DNA from: Mansonella perstans
Taxonomy: Eukaryota; Nematoda; Chromadorea; Rhabditida; Onchocercidae
Reading direction: 5' to 3'
Length of the DNA stretch: 64,000 nt
Assembly (NCBI GenBank): GCA_037074765.1
Contig: JBAMDO010000036.1
Coordinates: forward strand, 372,001-436,000
Position 1 is the first letter of the stretch. Each line of letters opens with the position of its first letter. Position numbers and translations under genes: made by a program. Below are positions 38,029-52,000 of this stretch, in pieces. The notes below the pieces were generated by a model. It had not been told where the DNA came from, did not search any database, and was given only the letters and a program-made list of their open reading frames with translations.

Positions 38029-38192
38029 TATTAGATTAGTATTAATAACTATAAATTAAACTAAAATTTATGTGTCGGAAAAAATTTAAGCAATGTTTTT
38101 TTGTGCAAATAATTTGATTTAAATTACACTAAAAAGAATATTTGCTTAAAGTTATTTTCAATTTTTTTCTGCATAATGAATTTTTTTCTTCG

Positions 38193-38777
38193 TCCCAAAG
38201 CAATGACTATTTTTCTCCAATGTGACCTTTGTTCCAAATCAATGACTATTTTTCTCTAACGTGACCTTTGTTCCAAATCAATGACTATTTTTCTCCAACG
38301 TGACCTTTGTTCCAAAGCAATGACTATTTTTCTCTAACGTGACCTTTGTTCCAAAGCAATGACTATTTTTCTCTAACGTGACCTTTGTTCCAAATCAATG
38401 ACTATTTTTCTCTAACGTGACCTTTGTTCCAAAGCAATGACTATTTTTCTCTAACGTGACCTTTGTTCCAAATCAATGACTATTTTTTCTAACGTGACCT
38501 TTGTTCCAAAGCAATGACTATTTTTCTCTAACGTGACCTTTGTTCCAAATCAATGACTATTTTTCTCTAACGTGACCTTTGTTCCAAAGCAATGACTATT
38601 TTTCTCTAACGTGACCTTTGTTCCAAATCAATGACTATTTTTCTCCAACGTGACCTTTGTTCCAAAGCAATGACTATTTTTCTCTAACGTGACCTTTGTT
38701 CCAAAGCAATGACTATTTTTCTCTAACGTGACCTTTGTTCCAAAGCAATGACTATTTTTCTCTAACGTGACCTTTGT
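38193..38777. repeat. 39-bp minisatellite, 15 copies
   Basis: The 585-base block is 15 tandem copies of a 39-base unit containing caatgactatttttctc and acgtgacctttgttcca. Copies differ mainly at one position (AAAGCAATG or AAATCAATG) and at CTCC or CTCT. The G/T variants run G,T,T,G,G,T,G,T,G,T,G,T,G,G,G, and this partial alternation suggests duplication of a 78-base dimer. One copy has a single-base deletion near 38484. The unit is 13 codons long, so a minus-strand frame with a repeated peptide exists, but the T variants create stops, so I do not regard it as coding. Confidence 0.97.
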
Positions 38778-39471
38778 CATCCACCAATATGTGTGACCTC
38801 TTTTATCATCAATCACTTGTATTATGACTGTTAGTATTGCAATATCATCTCCACAACGATCCAATTCAACGATTTTTAACGATTCATGTCTATCTGGTTT
38901 ACTACATTATTCAATTAAACAATTTTGTAAGATCTTTTCGGGGTAAAATTTGCGATGATTGGAAATCCAAGATAAAATTGCCTGAGGAGGAAATGACCTA
39001 TTTTTTTTTTGCAATTCTTTCGACCTCGAAATATTAAAAGCTCATTGAATTTTTATTTACTCTTCTCATTTAAAAAAAAAAAAAAAGAAAAAAATGAAAA
39101 TTTTCATTTGGAAATTATTCGAAAAAATTTCAATAAAAATTAATTTAATATTTCTTTGTTGTCAATAAAAAAAAATGCTATAAATGTCATTCATTTAAGT
39201 TTTGAAATATCAATGAAATCAATAAAAACAATAAAAAATGTAAGTGAAATGAGAATAATATGAAAAGATTAAAAATAAGGAGAGAAAAATATCAAAGAGC
39301 ACCCGCGATATCCCAATGATTGAAAATGTTTCTCGAGAAAAAACAATCAAATGTCATACAAAGTTTTCTGCAGCAAAAAAAAAAAAAGAAAAAGACGCAG
39401 CATGATAGCTTGAAGTGACACAAATTTCAAGCTATCGGTGCTGATTTGCCAACAAACTGGGATGTTTTGTT

Positions 39472-39490
39472 TTTGTTGTTGTTGTTGTTG
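39472..39490. repeat. (TTG)n microsatellite
   Basis: About six uninterrupted TTG triplets lie in the spacer between HDAC11 and the DCAF5-like gene. Confidence 0.85.
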
Positions 39491-40350
39491 ATAAACAAGC
39501 AAAATATCAATGAAATTTCGCTTAGCTCTTAATCGATTTACTAATTAATGAATTGAGAAATGATTAAATTCAGTAAAAATGGCAATTAATTTTTAGCTTT
39601 ATAAGCTAATATTTTTAATTTTTTTCTCAAATTCAATGAATCATTTAGTTAGCATTCTTTAATGAATCATTTTTCTATTTTGCAATTTCATTAAAATTTC
39701 TGTTTTGTTTTGTTTTTTGTTTTTTTTTGTTCAAAAAACTTTTGAAAGGAACAATTCCATTTGTTTTTTTTTTTTTTCTCTTCAAATTTTAATTATTATT
39801 ACTCAAAGATTTAGTTAAACGTTTAATTTCGATGACTTATTGAAATGCTAAAATTGGAATATGAAATTTAATGAGACATATGTCTTCTTTCCCTTTTATT
39901 TCTTCTCTTTTCAAATTTATCGATTTGTTATTTGTGGTTTGTGATGCATAGATAGGTGATCAAATATTTGCACTGCTGCAACTTTCTTATGATTATTGGC
40001 AGGGTCAAAGGTTATCAGTTTCATCTTGTTGTATGCTATATTTGGGTTGGTCACTACTCTCGTACTATCTCTGTCTGTTATGGAGATGAAGTTCCATTGA
40101 AGTAGTGGTTTTATTTAGTTTAGTCACGCTTTCGATGATGCTGTTGTTATTGTTGCGTTTTCCACTCTATGCGATCAGTGATCATCGTCCCTTAAACTTC
40201 ACTTATTGATACATCGAATTTACCGAAATGTCGTGTATTTTTCAAATATTACTTATAGAAATAGTGGGTTTTTTTTTTTGAAATTTCATTTTAGAAACTA
40301 TCTGAAAATAAACGGCGATAAAAAAAATTGATTGAGTAGATCAAAAAGGT

Positions 40351-43300
40351 ATGGTGCGTATGCGTCAGAAGCCACGTGATGTTGGTGGATTTTTTCGACG
40401 TAAAGAATTTGGCCAAAATATACATAACTCATGGGAATTCCCATTTCTTGATCTTCCTAACAGAAATATTTATCAAAAGGATGTCAAAGGTCATTACGGT
40501 TGTGTAAATGCTATAGAAGCATCAGCAGATGAAAATTTTTTAGCTAGCGGTAAGTGAGATATTTTTTTATTTCTGTTCATTTATTTTGTTTTTTTTTTTT
40601 TTTTTATTTTACTATTGCTTATAAAAAGGTTTGAAAAATTATAAAACAAAAGATACGATACGAGCTTTCAATTCATGTTGCTGTACGCTAAGTTAATTAC
40701 CATTGAATGAATGTATTTAGCATATTTCTCATCGCATAATTACTATTTTAAATAGTTTAATGTTTCTTATTTTTTCGTTTTCTCTATCCTTCATAAAAAA
40801 ATTGCTTCCTCCATTAGGGAAGAATAGGAAGCTTGCAATTTTTTTTAGTTAAAAGTTTTGAAGTAAATATTTTTAAAGGTGGCGATGATCGACGAGTACT
40901 GATGTGGAAACTTAATGATGTGCAAGTGCTAGAAAATCCGAAGCCTGTGGCTGTTATGAGACAGATGCATTATTCTAATATATTTTCTGTTGGATTTTCC
41001 AACAAGTTTGTTTCTGGATTGCATTTTTCCTAAAGATGAAGATTTTCATCAAAGATTTTCAAGAACGTGAGATGAAATAGATAGTTTTGGTGCTCTTATA
41101 ACTTTTGCTAAAGAAGCAGGATAAACGATCATACTTGAACATAAAAAACATAAAAGTTAAAAAAATAAAATACCTAAGGAATAAACCTTCTGATTAAGAG
41201 CCAAAAATTTTAAATATAAAATACATTTTTTTCAACAAGCACAGAAGCACCTTAAGAATATGAATCTTATAGACTTTCCCATTCTACCATATTAAGAACC
41301 TTCAAACCAACTAATCAACAATTAGTTATACTAAAAATTATTTTAAAGAATTCTGGCTAGAACTTATCTGTAGTAGTTTTCTGCTGAACTATATATGATT
41401 TAAACATTATCCATGATATTTTTCAGATGCGAAAAACTTTATTCAGCTGGAAATGATTCGTTTTTGTACGTTCATGATATTGCAACTACCAGTGTGTTGC
41501 ATCGCTTTAAAGCTGACGAACCTATTTATAATGTAGCTATAAATGTAAGATCATATAATTAAGATGAACTGAGCTTGACATATTGGATTAACATGCAAAA
41601 AGAATGAATAGATTTCATATCTTGTCTCAGAAAATCGTATTTCACAAATCATTATCGATCTTTAATGCATTGCTCATAATATTTTAAGCTCAACTACAGG
41701 TTTCACACATTCATGTATAGCATTAAAATTAAATGAAACTGTTCTTCGAAACTAAACCTTTCAAATATCACATTCATACCATCATAGTTTGTGTTTTCTA
41801 GCCCAAGGATGATTCAGTGATAATGTCTGCCTCAGAAGATGGAAAAGTTCGTTTGTATGATTTGCGAGGAGGTGAAGAAACGATTGCTGTTGAGAGTTCA
41901 GGTGTGTAATGGGAGCCTTATAGATTTTATTTACTAAAATTGATTCGAATCAGCTTTTAATAATAAATCAGGCTTTCAGGAACGATGTATTGTGCCCAGT
42001 TCAATCCCCGACAAGTGCATATCATATCAGTCTGCAATGGACGTGATGGCTTATCATTGCATGACATTCGTAAACTTGACAGGTTGGAGATTTGATTATT
42101 TTTTCACATCTTTGATTTTATTGTTTAATGGAAGTTTCAAATGAAAATAATTCCAAAAACATATACTCATTGATCACAGCTCGTTACTAGAAACGTGAGA
42201 CAGACATGCTTGCGAATGTATAAATATTACATTTAAAAGAGAGACATGTAGTAATTGTATGTTGTGCAAACAGTTTCGGAGAAAAGTTCGTAAAATCCTC
42301 TACAATTTGCCATTTTAAATGAGATCTTACTGATGGAAAATGCACTGTGCTGTTTGTTTACTTGTCTATACTGTTTAAAAGTGGCCGAATGTACAAATTT
42401 AATAAATTAAATTTTCAGCCCTTGTTTCCAGTTCGATCAATTAACTAGAGCACGCGTAAATCTAAATATTAGTTCTGTTATGTATGGTCAGTGGAGTGAC
42501 GATGGAGAAGCTATTTTTGCTACTCGTAGCCGTACATCACCCATATTGTATGATGTATGTTTTATTAAAATTTCATCGTTTCTGTCGCTTAGTTAATTTA
42601 TACAGTAAAAATACCAAGTTAAGCTCAGAAATATTCCAAGAACAGGGCAAGATCTTATTGTTGATTATATTATTCACTACTGTATTCTTCCAATCATTGA
42701 ACATATTTTTTTGATTTTAGTTATTGTAAGAAGATGCTGAGTTCCTTTTCTTTTTTGTGAGACTTCTATATTAATCAATTTATCCATTATGTGATATTCG
42801 ATTAAATAATTCAAGTTAAATGGTGGCGGCAGTATAGAATTTAACGATCAGAATTATCTGAATTCCTGTACAGTTAAATCGTGTTCATTTATAAGCCGCG
42901 ATCTGGTAATGACTGGTTCTGATGATTGGAATATATATATCTGGAAAGTGCCTGAGGATCGAGAAACTGTTGGTAAAAAGTATTTTTCTTCTGGAAATAG
43001 TTAAATATAGTACAATCCCTGTGCATACAGCAATTTGATATCAGAAAATATTTGCTTTCAATTTTTATCGAAAATGCATCTAACACATTATTATTGAATG
43101 GCTGTCTATGTTGAAATAATTTACGCATTTTGTTAATTTTTTTTCAGGACAAATCGTAAACAGGGCCTATCGAGTTTTAGAAGGTCATCGGTCGATTGTC
43201 AATCACGCACGCTATAGTTCTCTGAACAGGCTTTTGTTCTCATCAGGAGTTGAAAAGATTATCAAAGTAATCACTGGAATTTCTGTTTCAAGTTAAATTT

Positions 43301-45015
43301 CTTCATTATTTTTGCATTTCACTGAGTGAGTACAGTTGGTGTTTGTAATACCACAAGTGCCTCTCTGTACTCTAGATGATTCTTGATTTGATTCAGTTAT
43401 GGAGCGCATGGGATTTGAATGGCTCCTATTTGGAGCCGAGAAGACGAAGCATAATACCAAGTACGGATTATTCTGATCCAGGAAATGGCGATAGTGTCGA
43501 TGAGGATATTAATATGCTTGCATTTTTCGATCTCCTCACTACTGTTCGTAGAAAATTTTTTTACTATGTCAGATATCAAAAAAAAAAAAAAAATTTGCTT
43601 CAGTAAATTAAAGATTATAATGCATCATGAAGAGTGAAGCTCTTAGGCTATTCTTTCAAACCAAATAAAAATTTCGTTACTGTTACACTTATGGATCACA
43701 CTTCCAGAGCGGCATTGATGAAGGTCCGGAAGATGGTTTTCACGACTTAGAAAATGATGGTAGCAATGATCGAATGATAGTAGCAGCCAGGTTAATACAT
43801 ACTGCGCAAGTAAGCTTTTCACTTTCGCTTTGCTCCTGTTATGTATTTACAAGTTCAAAATGATTCGCAACACTGAGCTATTGCTGCAATTAAATTAGTG
43901 TAAAAGAAGATGTTTATAACGTGGGCATAATTGGGTTGTTTTTTTCAGTTTCTTTTTTTTTGTTTTTTTAATTTGTGCATATGCAAACTTTCAAAGTAGT
44001 TATTCAAAATAAAACTTTGATAAATATCTTTAGTCAGTTCTTTTTCATTTAAGAATAATGATAACTATGAGGATGGAAGTGGTGAGGATGATGATAATGC
44101 AAATGATGATGCAAGATTACAGCACCTCGAAGATAGATTAATATTAGCGCGCTTAAGAAGAAGAGCTGAGGTCAGTTTTTTCTGCTATATATTTCAATAT
44201 TTTCCAGCTGTTTATTTAATTGACATAAAAACCTGTTATTCATTTCCAGAAAATGGAATTATTTAAGAGAAAAATTATTCTTCTGAGACCAAAAAAACGC
44301 AAAAATTCCTGAACTGTTCCAAATTCTGAAAATTGAGAGAAGATAAAAAAAAAAGGTTGAAACTCTTGAGCTTTGTACTCGTTTCTTCTCAAATCCGGCA
44401 TGTTATAAAGTTACTGATGAAAACAAAATGAAGAAGTGATTTTTTGATCGAGCATAAAATAGAGGGAGAGTCCATGTATGCAATGTTTTGCATGTTCATG
44501 CTACTCCATCTCTTTTTATGATAAAACTAAATTTTTTATTATGCGGCTAAATTCCAGTGTCAGTTTCAGGGAACGGTATATGTAGTTTCATCTCCAGAAT
44601 TATTGCCGGAAGAAGAATCACCCGAAAATGACAGTTCTCAGCAAGTTACGAATGGTAGGTCTAAATTAGCATTTATTGGTGTCTTTTTTTACTATTAGCG
44701 ATTGTTTAGAGTAGAAAAAATTTAGGTAATTGATACCATATAAGTTGCGGAATAATTTTTATTGTGATATTTTTATCTTTTTTGAAATGTAAGACCTATA
44801 TATTAGCATCCTTGCTTCTGTTTCCTTCCAAAATCCTTTTGAACATAGCAATTTCTGATGCTGAATGTATTTTTTTGGGGGCTAATCTAGAAATCAGTGC
44901 TACTTGTTGTTTGACTAAAATTAAAGCTGTTTCTGCTGCAGATTCCTCTAACTATGGGGCTGTTGAGTTATTGAAGGTTATATTGACTGATGATCCTTTG
45001 TCAGTTCCGACCTAA
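40351..45015 (+). CDS. DCAF5/WDR22-like WD40 protein, two possible C-termini
   Basis: DCAF5 proteins are WD40 substrate receptors for the CUL4-DDB1 ubiquitin ligase. Shared exons: 40351-40549, 40879-41005, 41427-41544, 41802-41901, 41980-42082, 42419-42554, 42816-42972, 43148-43266, 43397-43543, 43708-43809, 44054-44170. Form A ends with 44250-44312 (495 aa); form B ends with about 44570-44654 plus 44942-45015. DCAF5-specific blocks are GHYGCVNAIE, GGDDRRVLMWK, HYSNIF, NSCTVKSC, TGSDDWNIYIWKVP, LEGHRSIVNHARY and SSGVEKIIKLWS. DDB1-binding WDxR-type ends appear as VRLYDLRG and LHDIRK. After the propeller comes an acidic tail (GEDDDNANDDA). It is shorter than human DCAF5, which has a long disordered C-terminus. 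The donor of exon 9 (ACT|GTTCGT) is the least certain. Confidence 0.9.
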
Positions 45016-48000
45016 AATCATCTTTTTTTCAGCTGATACATAATAGAAATCGGCTTTTCCTGGGGCATATTGCTTCACTGTTAGGCATTGTTTTTTGCTT
45101 TGTTTTTAAGTTACTTTTTTGTTATATTATTTCACTGTTTCATAGCCACTTCTATTGTTTTCTGTATATTACAATCTCTCCATTCTTTCATTAAGCAGAA
45201 AATTACTTTACATTATTCTGTTCATGAACTGCATTTTTTTCCCAATGATCAAGTGCTTAGGTAGGAAAAAAATAGCTAAAACGACAAGTTTTCTTTAAAG
45301 ACTACTTATTGTCAAAGATCTAATTTTATTTGTATAAACTTTGCTGCTCCTTTGTAACTGAAATTAAGCTGGATATAATGTTACTAGAATTTTGTGCTAG
45401 CAATTTTTAAAACGATATTATAGTCATTGTATTATGATAGCAATGTTATCCATCTGTTTTTTCAATATAAGGAGTGATTGCACTACAGTTAGGCTTATCC
45501 AGAATTTTTCGTTTCTGACTGATAATGCTTTTATTAGGCATTTCATTGGATCATTTTTTCCCTACATGCATACCCATATTTTATTCCATGATACTCAATT
45601 ATATTTTATAATCCTCTTCCAATCTGTTTTTCTTTAGTTTAGTTTGATTTTATTCACGGGTAAAAACTTTTTGCTGATCCCATTTACTTCAAAATTTGTC
45701 ATTAAATTTTTTCTTTATATGTTTTATGTAATTATCTGTGTCTTCGGATAACAGTTAAATGTATTTTCACCAATCACAATTTTTTACTTAATTTAATTTT
45801 AGACTGCTTTATTTTTAATGACTCTGTCGACAAATTATATAAATATAAAAGTCATTTGTGCAAATTGTAGAAATTATGTTTCCAGCATAATAAAGAAATC
45901 ATGTATTTGTTCTTAAAATCCTTTAACTGTTATCGTATTGAGAGAAATTTTATGCTTAAGAATAATTCGTTATCATTCTCCGTTTTCCGGATTTTATAAA
46001 ATTTTTAAAATTAAAAGATTCTTTATTTTACTCGTGAATTGTTTCACTAATTTCGATGAATGTATTTTTCCGGAAAAGTTTTGTGGAATTTGTGAATTTT
46101 ATGAAAATTATAAGTTCTTATAGTAAGTTTGCTATGCAGTTTGTTTGATATATCATGATGATCCTAATGATCATTATGCTCTTTTCAAATTTTTTTGATT
46201 TGAAGAAAAACTTCCTTTTTGCATGATTCATTTTCTGCAGTTTTAGTATGCGATTTTTAAACTAGCCACATTTGTATATATTTATACAAAATTCTTTTAG
46301 AAGTGCTTTTAACAAAATCTTCATCGTATTTTAATATTTCGTATCTTTATTGATAATAATAGATACTTTAATATTTTTCAAATTTACTTAAAAGCTCCAG
46401 TTTATGAAATAAAGTAGATAGAGCTATATCGATTGGACAATATCTTAACAATTATAGGTCATTTCTCGTTTATATACGTTGCTCTGTTGCATTTTAATTT
46501 AAATTTGTATCAGTTTCATAAATTCGTTTAGGTATTTGCAATCTCTATCTTTGCTGGTTACACTGACGTGCTCTTTGTTTCCTTCTTTCAAATGTTTGCA
46601 GTTGTAAATTTATAAAAATTTATTTTTTACTTTATAACAGTTTAGTTCAATTTTTTTCCCATTGCGCTGCAACATGAAAGTTTCAACAGAATGAAATTAC
46701 ACATTTTGCGAAATCCTTAAAATCTTGCAGTTTTTCCATATATCAATATTGGAGCACGGTGATTCATAGCATTTATTTCACCAAATACCTAATATTAATG
46801 ATTTTGATTTGAAATTAATTTGAAGGATAATACCTTGTGGTGTTTAGTATATAAGTTTTGGAATTATGTAAATGTTGCAGTAGCGTGTACCGACTATGAA
46901 TGCATCATTTTTTCACTTCCAGTTCTTTTAAAAACTTTTTTTTTCTTTTTAAGGTTAAGAAATGCAAGACTACTTCCAAATGTTTGGCTTTAACAGTTGC
47001 TCGGAGATAGGAAGTTATTTCTCCCCGGTTTTTACTCTTTTCATATAACGGTATTCGGAGTTTGTTGTGTGGAATATATGCGTATGCATTAAAGGAATAA
47101 AATGTAATCAGGCATTGATCAGTTGTGTTTATCCTGAAGATAAACCGAAAACAAAGTAAAATCAGTGATCATATCGGATTGGATCCGATATTTTCGAATG
47201 AAAGCAATTTTCAAAAAAATTCCTAAACATTATTATTTATGAGTAATATTTAGATAAAAACAAAATTGATATAATTCCAAGCGTTTAAAAAACAACCAAA
47301 ATATAGATGCAAATAGTGATACGATTCTTTATCATCAACAATTTTTTTATTTTAAAAATGGAAATCATTTCCCCAAATATTCTTTTAATTGAACGAAGAA
47401 TTATACAGCATATATCATTATAGATAAATTAAATAAAAAATAATGAAGCTAAAGTTAATGAGGAAGTTTGCCTGCAAATTTTTCAGGAAAGCCAAATGGA
47501 TATGAAGCCATTATCATCATAATATCCATCTATTAAATTAATCCATATCTAATTCGTTTATATCCATCTAATATACATATACTTTTTACGAAATAGTCAT
47601 TTTAAGGAAAACATTTTCTGTTTTCCAGTTTTCCACACCAATTTCCCAACATCGTTGAAACTATGAGTGAAAAGGAGAAGAGAGATGTATTGAGAGAAAG
47701 AGTTGAAATTATGGTGGAAATATGGCGAGACTACGGTGGCATAACTAATTAACAATAGCTATATATGAAATGTGCCTGGATTTTAAGTTGAAGCAACTAC
47801 TCACTGGGAGAAACGAATTGATTTAATTCAATCAAATACCTAATTTTATTTCTGAAGTTCTGCCCTCCCTCTAACATTCAATCCTCCTTTAATCCATTTC
47901 GTTTTTGCCCTGTTTTTCTCATCCTCTTCTATATTCCTCGATATATCTTAGTTTCTTCTACACTTCATTTCCGGGGACTACTTATTTCAATGCTCATTGT

Positions 48001-49001
48001 TCAAATTGACTATTAAGAAGGCCAGCATAGCAGTTACTATTACTACCACCGCTATTATTATTACTAGTATCACTACTACTATCACTAATATCATCACTGC
48101 TATCACTATTACTACTAATACCATTATTGTTACATTCCTATTATTTGACCGAATCCATAATTTCAAATGATCATTCGTCTTTTTATCAGCACTAATCTCT
48201 TTCAAAATCCGCGAAAGGAATCACTTCCATTGTAATTATGCCTGAATGTTTTTTAAATTAAAATTTCTGCTTCTTGTGACGCTTTATCATTTAATGCTTT
48301 AAAGCATTTATTATTCTATTAATAGATACGATTATTGTTCCGTATAGTTCTTCTACACACGTCAACAATTACTTATTAATTCTTTTATTCAAAAATATTT
48401 TCTGATTTAAAAACCCAAACTATTGAAAATTATCATCACTTAAATAGATCTATTGCTATCATTAATATTATTAAATGAAAACACCAACAGACTATTTCCT
48501 TTAATATTTCGCTAACTTCTGGTGACACATACGGAATTGTTCATCATTATTTTAAAACTTTCACTGAATATCATTTTACTCCCTGCAACAGTACTTTAAA
48601 CGCAATTGATTGTGCTACTTAGCTAACGATCATTGATTATTGTGGAAGCTTTGATAATAAATGTAGTACAGTGAACTTTTCCTGGAAATTTGAGCTAAAA
48701 TAGCTTTAATCAATTAATTCTGCAACTGTCAAACAAATGCTCGGAGATTATAAACATTTAATTTAATTGAGAAAATTATTGCAACCTGCTTAAATGTATT
48801 AAAAATAAATTTTATTGGCTCTGCAACAATTTATTTCTGCCAAGTTTGTTAAAAAAGAAAAAGAAAACGGAAGTATCATTATTTTGTTGCAACAAATGAA
48901 AATTATATTGGAAGTTTAGTTTTTGATCAATTGACCATCATCTGTTATCACTTACTGTCATACTGCACTGTTATCATTTAACAGTGTTATACTGTGAGAA
49001 A
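45016..49001. other. 4-kb intergenic region
   Basis: Between the DCAF5-like gene and the aminopeptidase, both read rightwards. It should contain the 3' UTR of the former and the promoter of the latter. A trinucleotide array lies at 48034-48130. A 29-codon ATG frame at 47663 (MSEKEKRDVLRE...) follows a TTTTCCAG about 40 bases upstream, but it has no homology I can recognise and is too short to call. Nothing else is seen. Confidence 0.5.
48034..48130. repeat. Degenerate (ACT/ATT)n trinucleotide array
   Basis: About 97 bases of mixed ACT, ATT, ACC and ATC triplets (for example tattactaccaccgctatta). It lies roughly 0.9 kb before the aminopeptidase start codon. Confidence 0.85.
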
Positions 49002-52000
49002 ATGATGAAAGTTACAAAAGTACGGTACAAAGAAACTAACTCATCGTTACAAATTCAAATTTTACTCATATTAACGATCTTCTTTGCATTTATCATTTTG
49101 CTATTGGCTTTTTTGATTTTTTCATCAAAGCAACTTTTCGAACTGCAAACTACATTGCATCAGCTTAATTCCACCAATAAGACTTCGTCACAGTCATATT
49201 TCAGGCTACCTATTACCATTCGTCCATTAAATTATGATCTTAAGCTACAAATATTTCTTCCGTATCGGGAAGATTTAAATTTTAATGAACAAAATTTTAG
49301 CATTCACGCAGAAGTAGCAATTCGTATTATTTGCTTGTATAAAACTGATCAAATCATTTTAAATGCCAGAAATTTGAAATTTAACGAAAAGGATGTAAAA
49401 GTGAAAAACAGTCATAACGAATCGATACCATTGATCAGTGTGAATTGGTATCAGCGTGAAGTGAATGATATTCATTTCGTTAAGATAATACTAATGCAGC
49501 AACTTGATTCTCAGCATGATTATACGATTTATATCAGATATCAGGGTGTTATCAATGATGTTTGGTCTGGTGGTTTTTACAAGACTCAATACAGTATCAA
49601 TGGACAGACAAGGTTTGTTGTGATTCTTGTCTTCTTCATTTATCTCCTTCCCTTTCAAAATTCAAAATAACATTTCAACGATGACAAGCTGAGCGAGCAT
49701 TTATGATGAAGTTATCGAATAGAATTGAAAATTCACCAATCTTTCATGAATCTTTTTGTGACTTCAGCTTTTTTTTTTTGAAATTTAGCTTATTCACTTA
49801 TATCTGCTAAAAACAGTATTTTTTAAATTTCCAACTTTCTTTAATTTTATCAAATTTTGTTAGTGTGTTTTTCTCTTTTCTTTAATTAAGTTAAATTTTT
49901 GATTAATTTTTTCTCTATTATTAACGATGAATTTAATAGTTCAAAATTTAACAATTCACTCTTTGCATAAATTTTGTTTTAAAAACATGATGATTTTATT
50001 TTTTGAACGATAATTTTATCCAAAATATTTTTAACTTTTCATTGCTCATTCATTTCTTACGCTTTTTTTATTTCCATGAAAATATATTTTTCATGATTTT
50101 GAAATGACATTTTCTAAATTATTATCTTGCAAAAATATAGTAGCCCATCTTATTAATTTGCAAATACCATTTTCTCCATTCTTTTCCTCTGATATCATAA
50201 TATTCCATAAACTTCCTTTAAAAATAAATTTAAAGCAGAATTCGAATTTTTGTTTTTAGAGTAAACAATTCAAAAAAAGCTCCCATTGTCAGAAAACGTT
50301 CACTAGCTTTAAAAAATCATTCGCATGAACAATTGCAGAAAAAGAGGAAATAAAAGAAAAATGCTTCAGTAATTTACTAACTTCTTTTATAAATACAAAA
50401 AAATAGATTTGAACGATAAATACTTTTTTCAAATTGGATTATTTTAGATGATCAGTTCATAAATTCCGGTAAGTAACAATGTTTATTTTAGACTGTTGGC
50501 GCTTACACAACTACAACCGGCAGATGCAAGTCGTTTATTGCCCTGTTTCGATGAGCCAGAAATGAAGGCAACATTCCGAATCATCATTATTCATCCTATG
50601 GGTACATCAGCTGTTTCCAATTCACCAATTCATCGCTATCGTCATCTCAATTCGTAAGAATCCAGAATTAACTTATTCTCGTAATGTTGTAAATATGGCT
50701 AGTAAATTTTATTACAGAGGAAAAATCAAACTGAAATTTGGATGATTTAAATTAAAATTATGGAAAAATCTAATTAAAAAGTAAATGATTGTTTTATCTT
50801 TTAAGCAAAAGATTAATCAACGCCAAATAAAAAATAAATTAAATAATTGTCACACAGCTGAAATTACTAGTGAATAAATGCTATAAAGAAAGATTTGAAC
50901 TTGAAGTATTTTTCTTTTTCTTTTATCTTTTTGACATTTCACTGCTAAACTATGATAGTTATATGAGATTTAATGATTGTTCATCAAGATTCATTTGCAG
51001 GAAATGGAGTGAAACAGAGTTTGAAGTGACACCTATCATGTCAACCTATTTACTAGCAATAGCAGTCAGTGATTTTGTTTTTAAATTTCATCATTGTGGA
51101 AAGATTGAGGTTTGCTTTTGTTTTTTGTAATTATAACAGGAAAAAAAAGAAAAAACTTCATATTCCTCTGATTAGATACTAAATCAAATCCTGGACAACT
51201 TTTTAACAAAATGATTACTAATCTAACAAAATAAAATTATTTTTAAATGAGATTTTTTAATATCAGTGAGAATTTTCGCTATCATGAAATTTTCAGCATC
51301 ACTCAATTCAATTTCATTCATGAAAATTTTATCGAACAAATGATTAATTCAAAATTTCCATTTGAGCAAACTTAACTTTTTATTTATCGTTTTCAATTTT
51401 TTAAATTGATATTTCTTGTTTGTTTTGTCAATCTTTTCATGATAAAATTATGAATTTTAATTTTTGGCTTATTACTATCATTTCATGTTCATTTCATTTC
51501 TAATTCAATCCTTTGCGCATACTTAGTCCAATCCATTCTATTTGTTTCTTTCAGAGTTTGTAAATTCAACTGCTTTACTATCAGTCATTTCTCAATAAAT
51601 TTTATTTTTTGGATCAAATTTAGCCAGAAATGCTTGTTTGATCATAGTGCATAACATGCAATATGATTATTTTGACGCATTCATGAGCTTGGGGATGATA
51701 ATACTTTCTCTTGGCTTAAGGCTGTTTCAGTTTTATTAACTGCTAGTCGAAAATCGTGATCAAAATTCAAATGCTACTTCGTTATCTACATTGTTATTAA
51801 CATTCGATGAGTACCAATGTTTACTAAAGTTTACTGAATCATTTGCTATTTTTAGGAATAGAATAGTAGAAATACATCCTCTCCATGTATTCATTATTAA
51901 TAATGTACCGCAATTGAAATATTTAAGAGAGTTTAAAAATGACTTCTCATAGAATTTTTTCAAATGAAAATTTTTCCTTAAAATAGAAGAAACTTACATG

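Larger units (their letters stand above)
38029..40350. other. Intergenic spacer between divergent HDAC11 and DCAF5-like genes
   Basis: This shared upstream region of two divergent genes contains the 39-bp minisatellite (38193-38777), a (TTG)n run at 39472-39490, and long A and T runs. A TTTCATTTTAG acceptor at about 40283-40293 lies 58 bases before the DCAF5-like ATG and could be a trans-splice site. No other coding sequence is recognised. Confidence 0.55.

Noticed and set aside
38628..38864. Minus-strand frame with a repeated 13-residue peptide (TKVTLEKNSHCFG)
   Set aside because: It comes from the 39-bp minisatellite. Variant copies contain stops and one copy has a frameshifting deletion.
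45434..46123. Several 60-70 codon frames after the DCAF5-like gene
   Set aside because: Hydrophobic T-rich translations without motifs or splice context; most likely 3' UTR or spacer.
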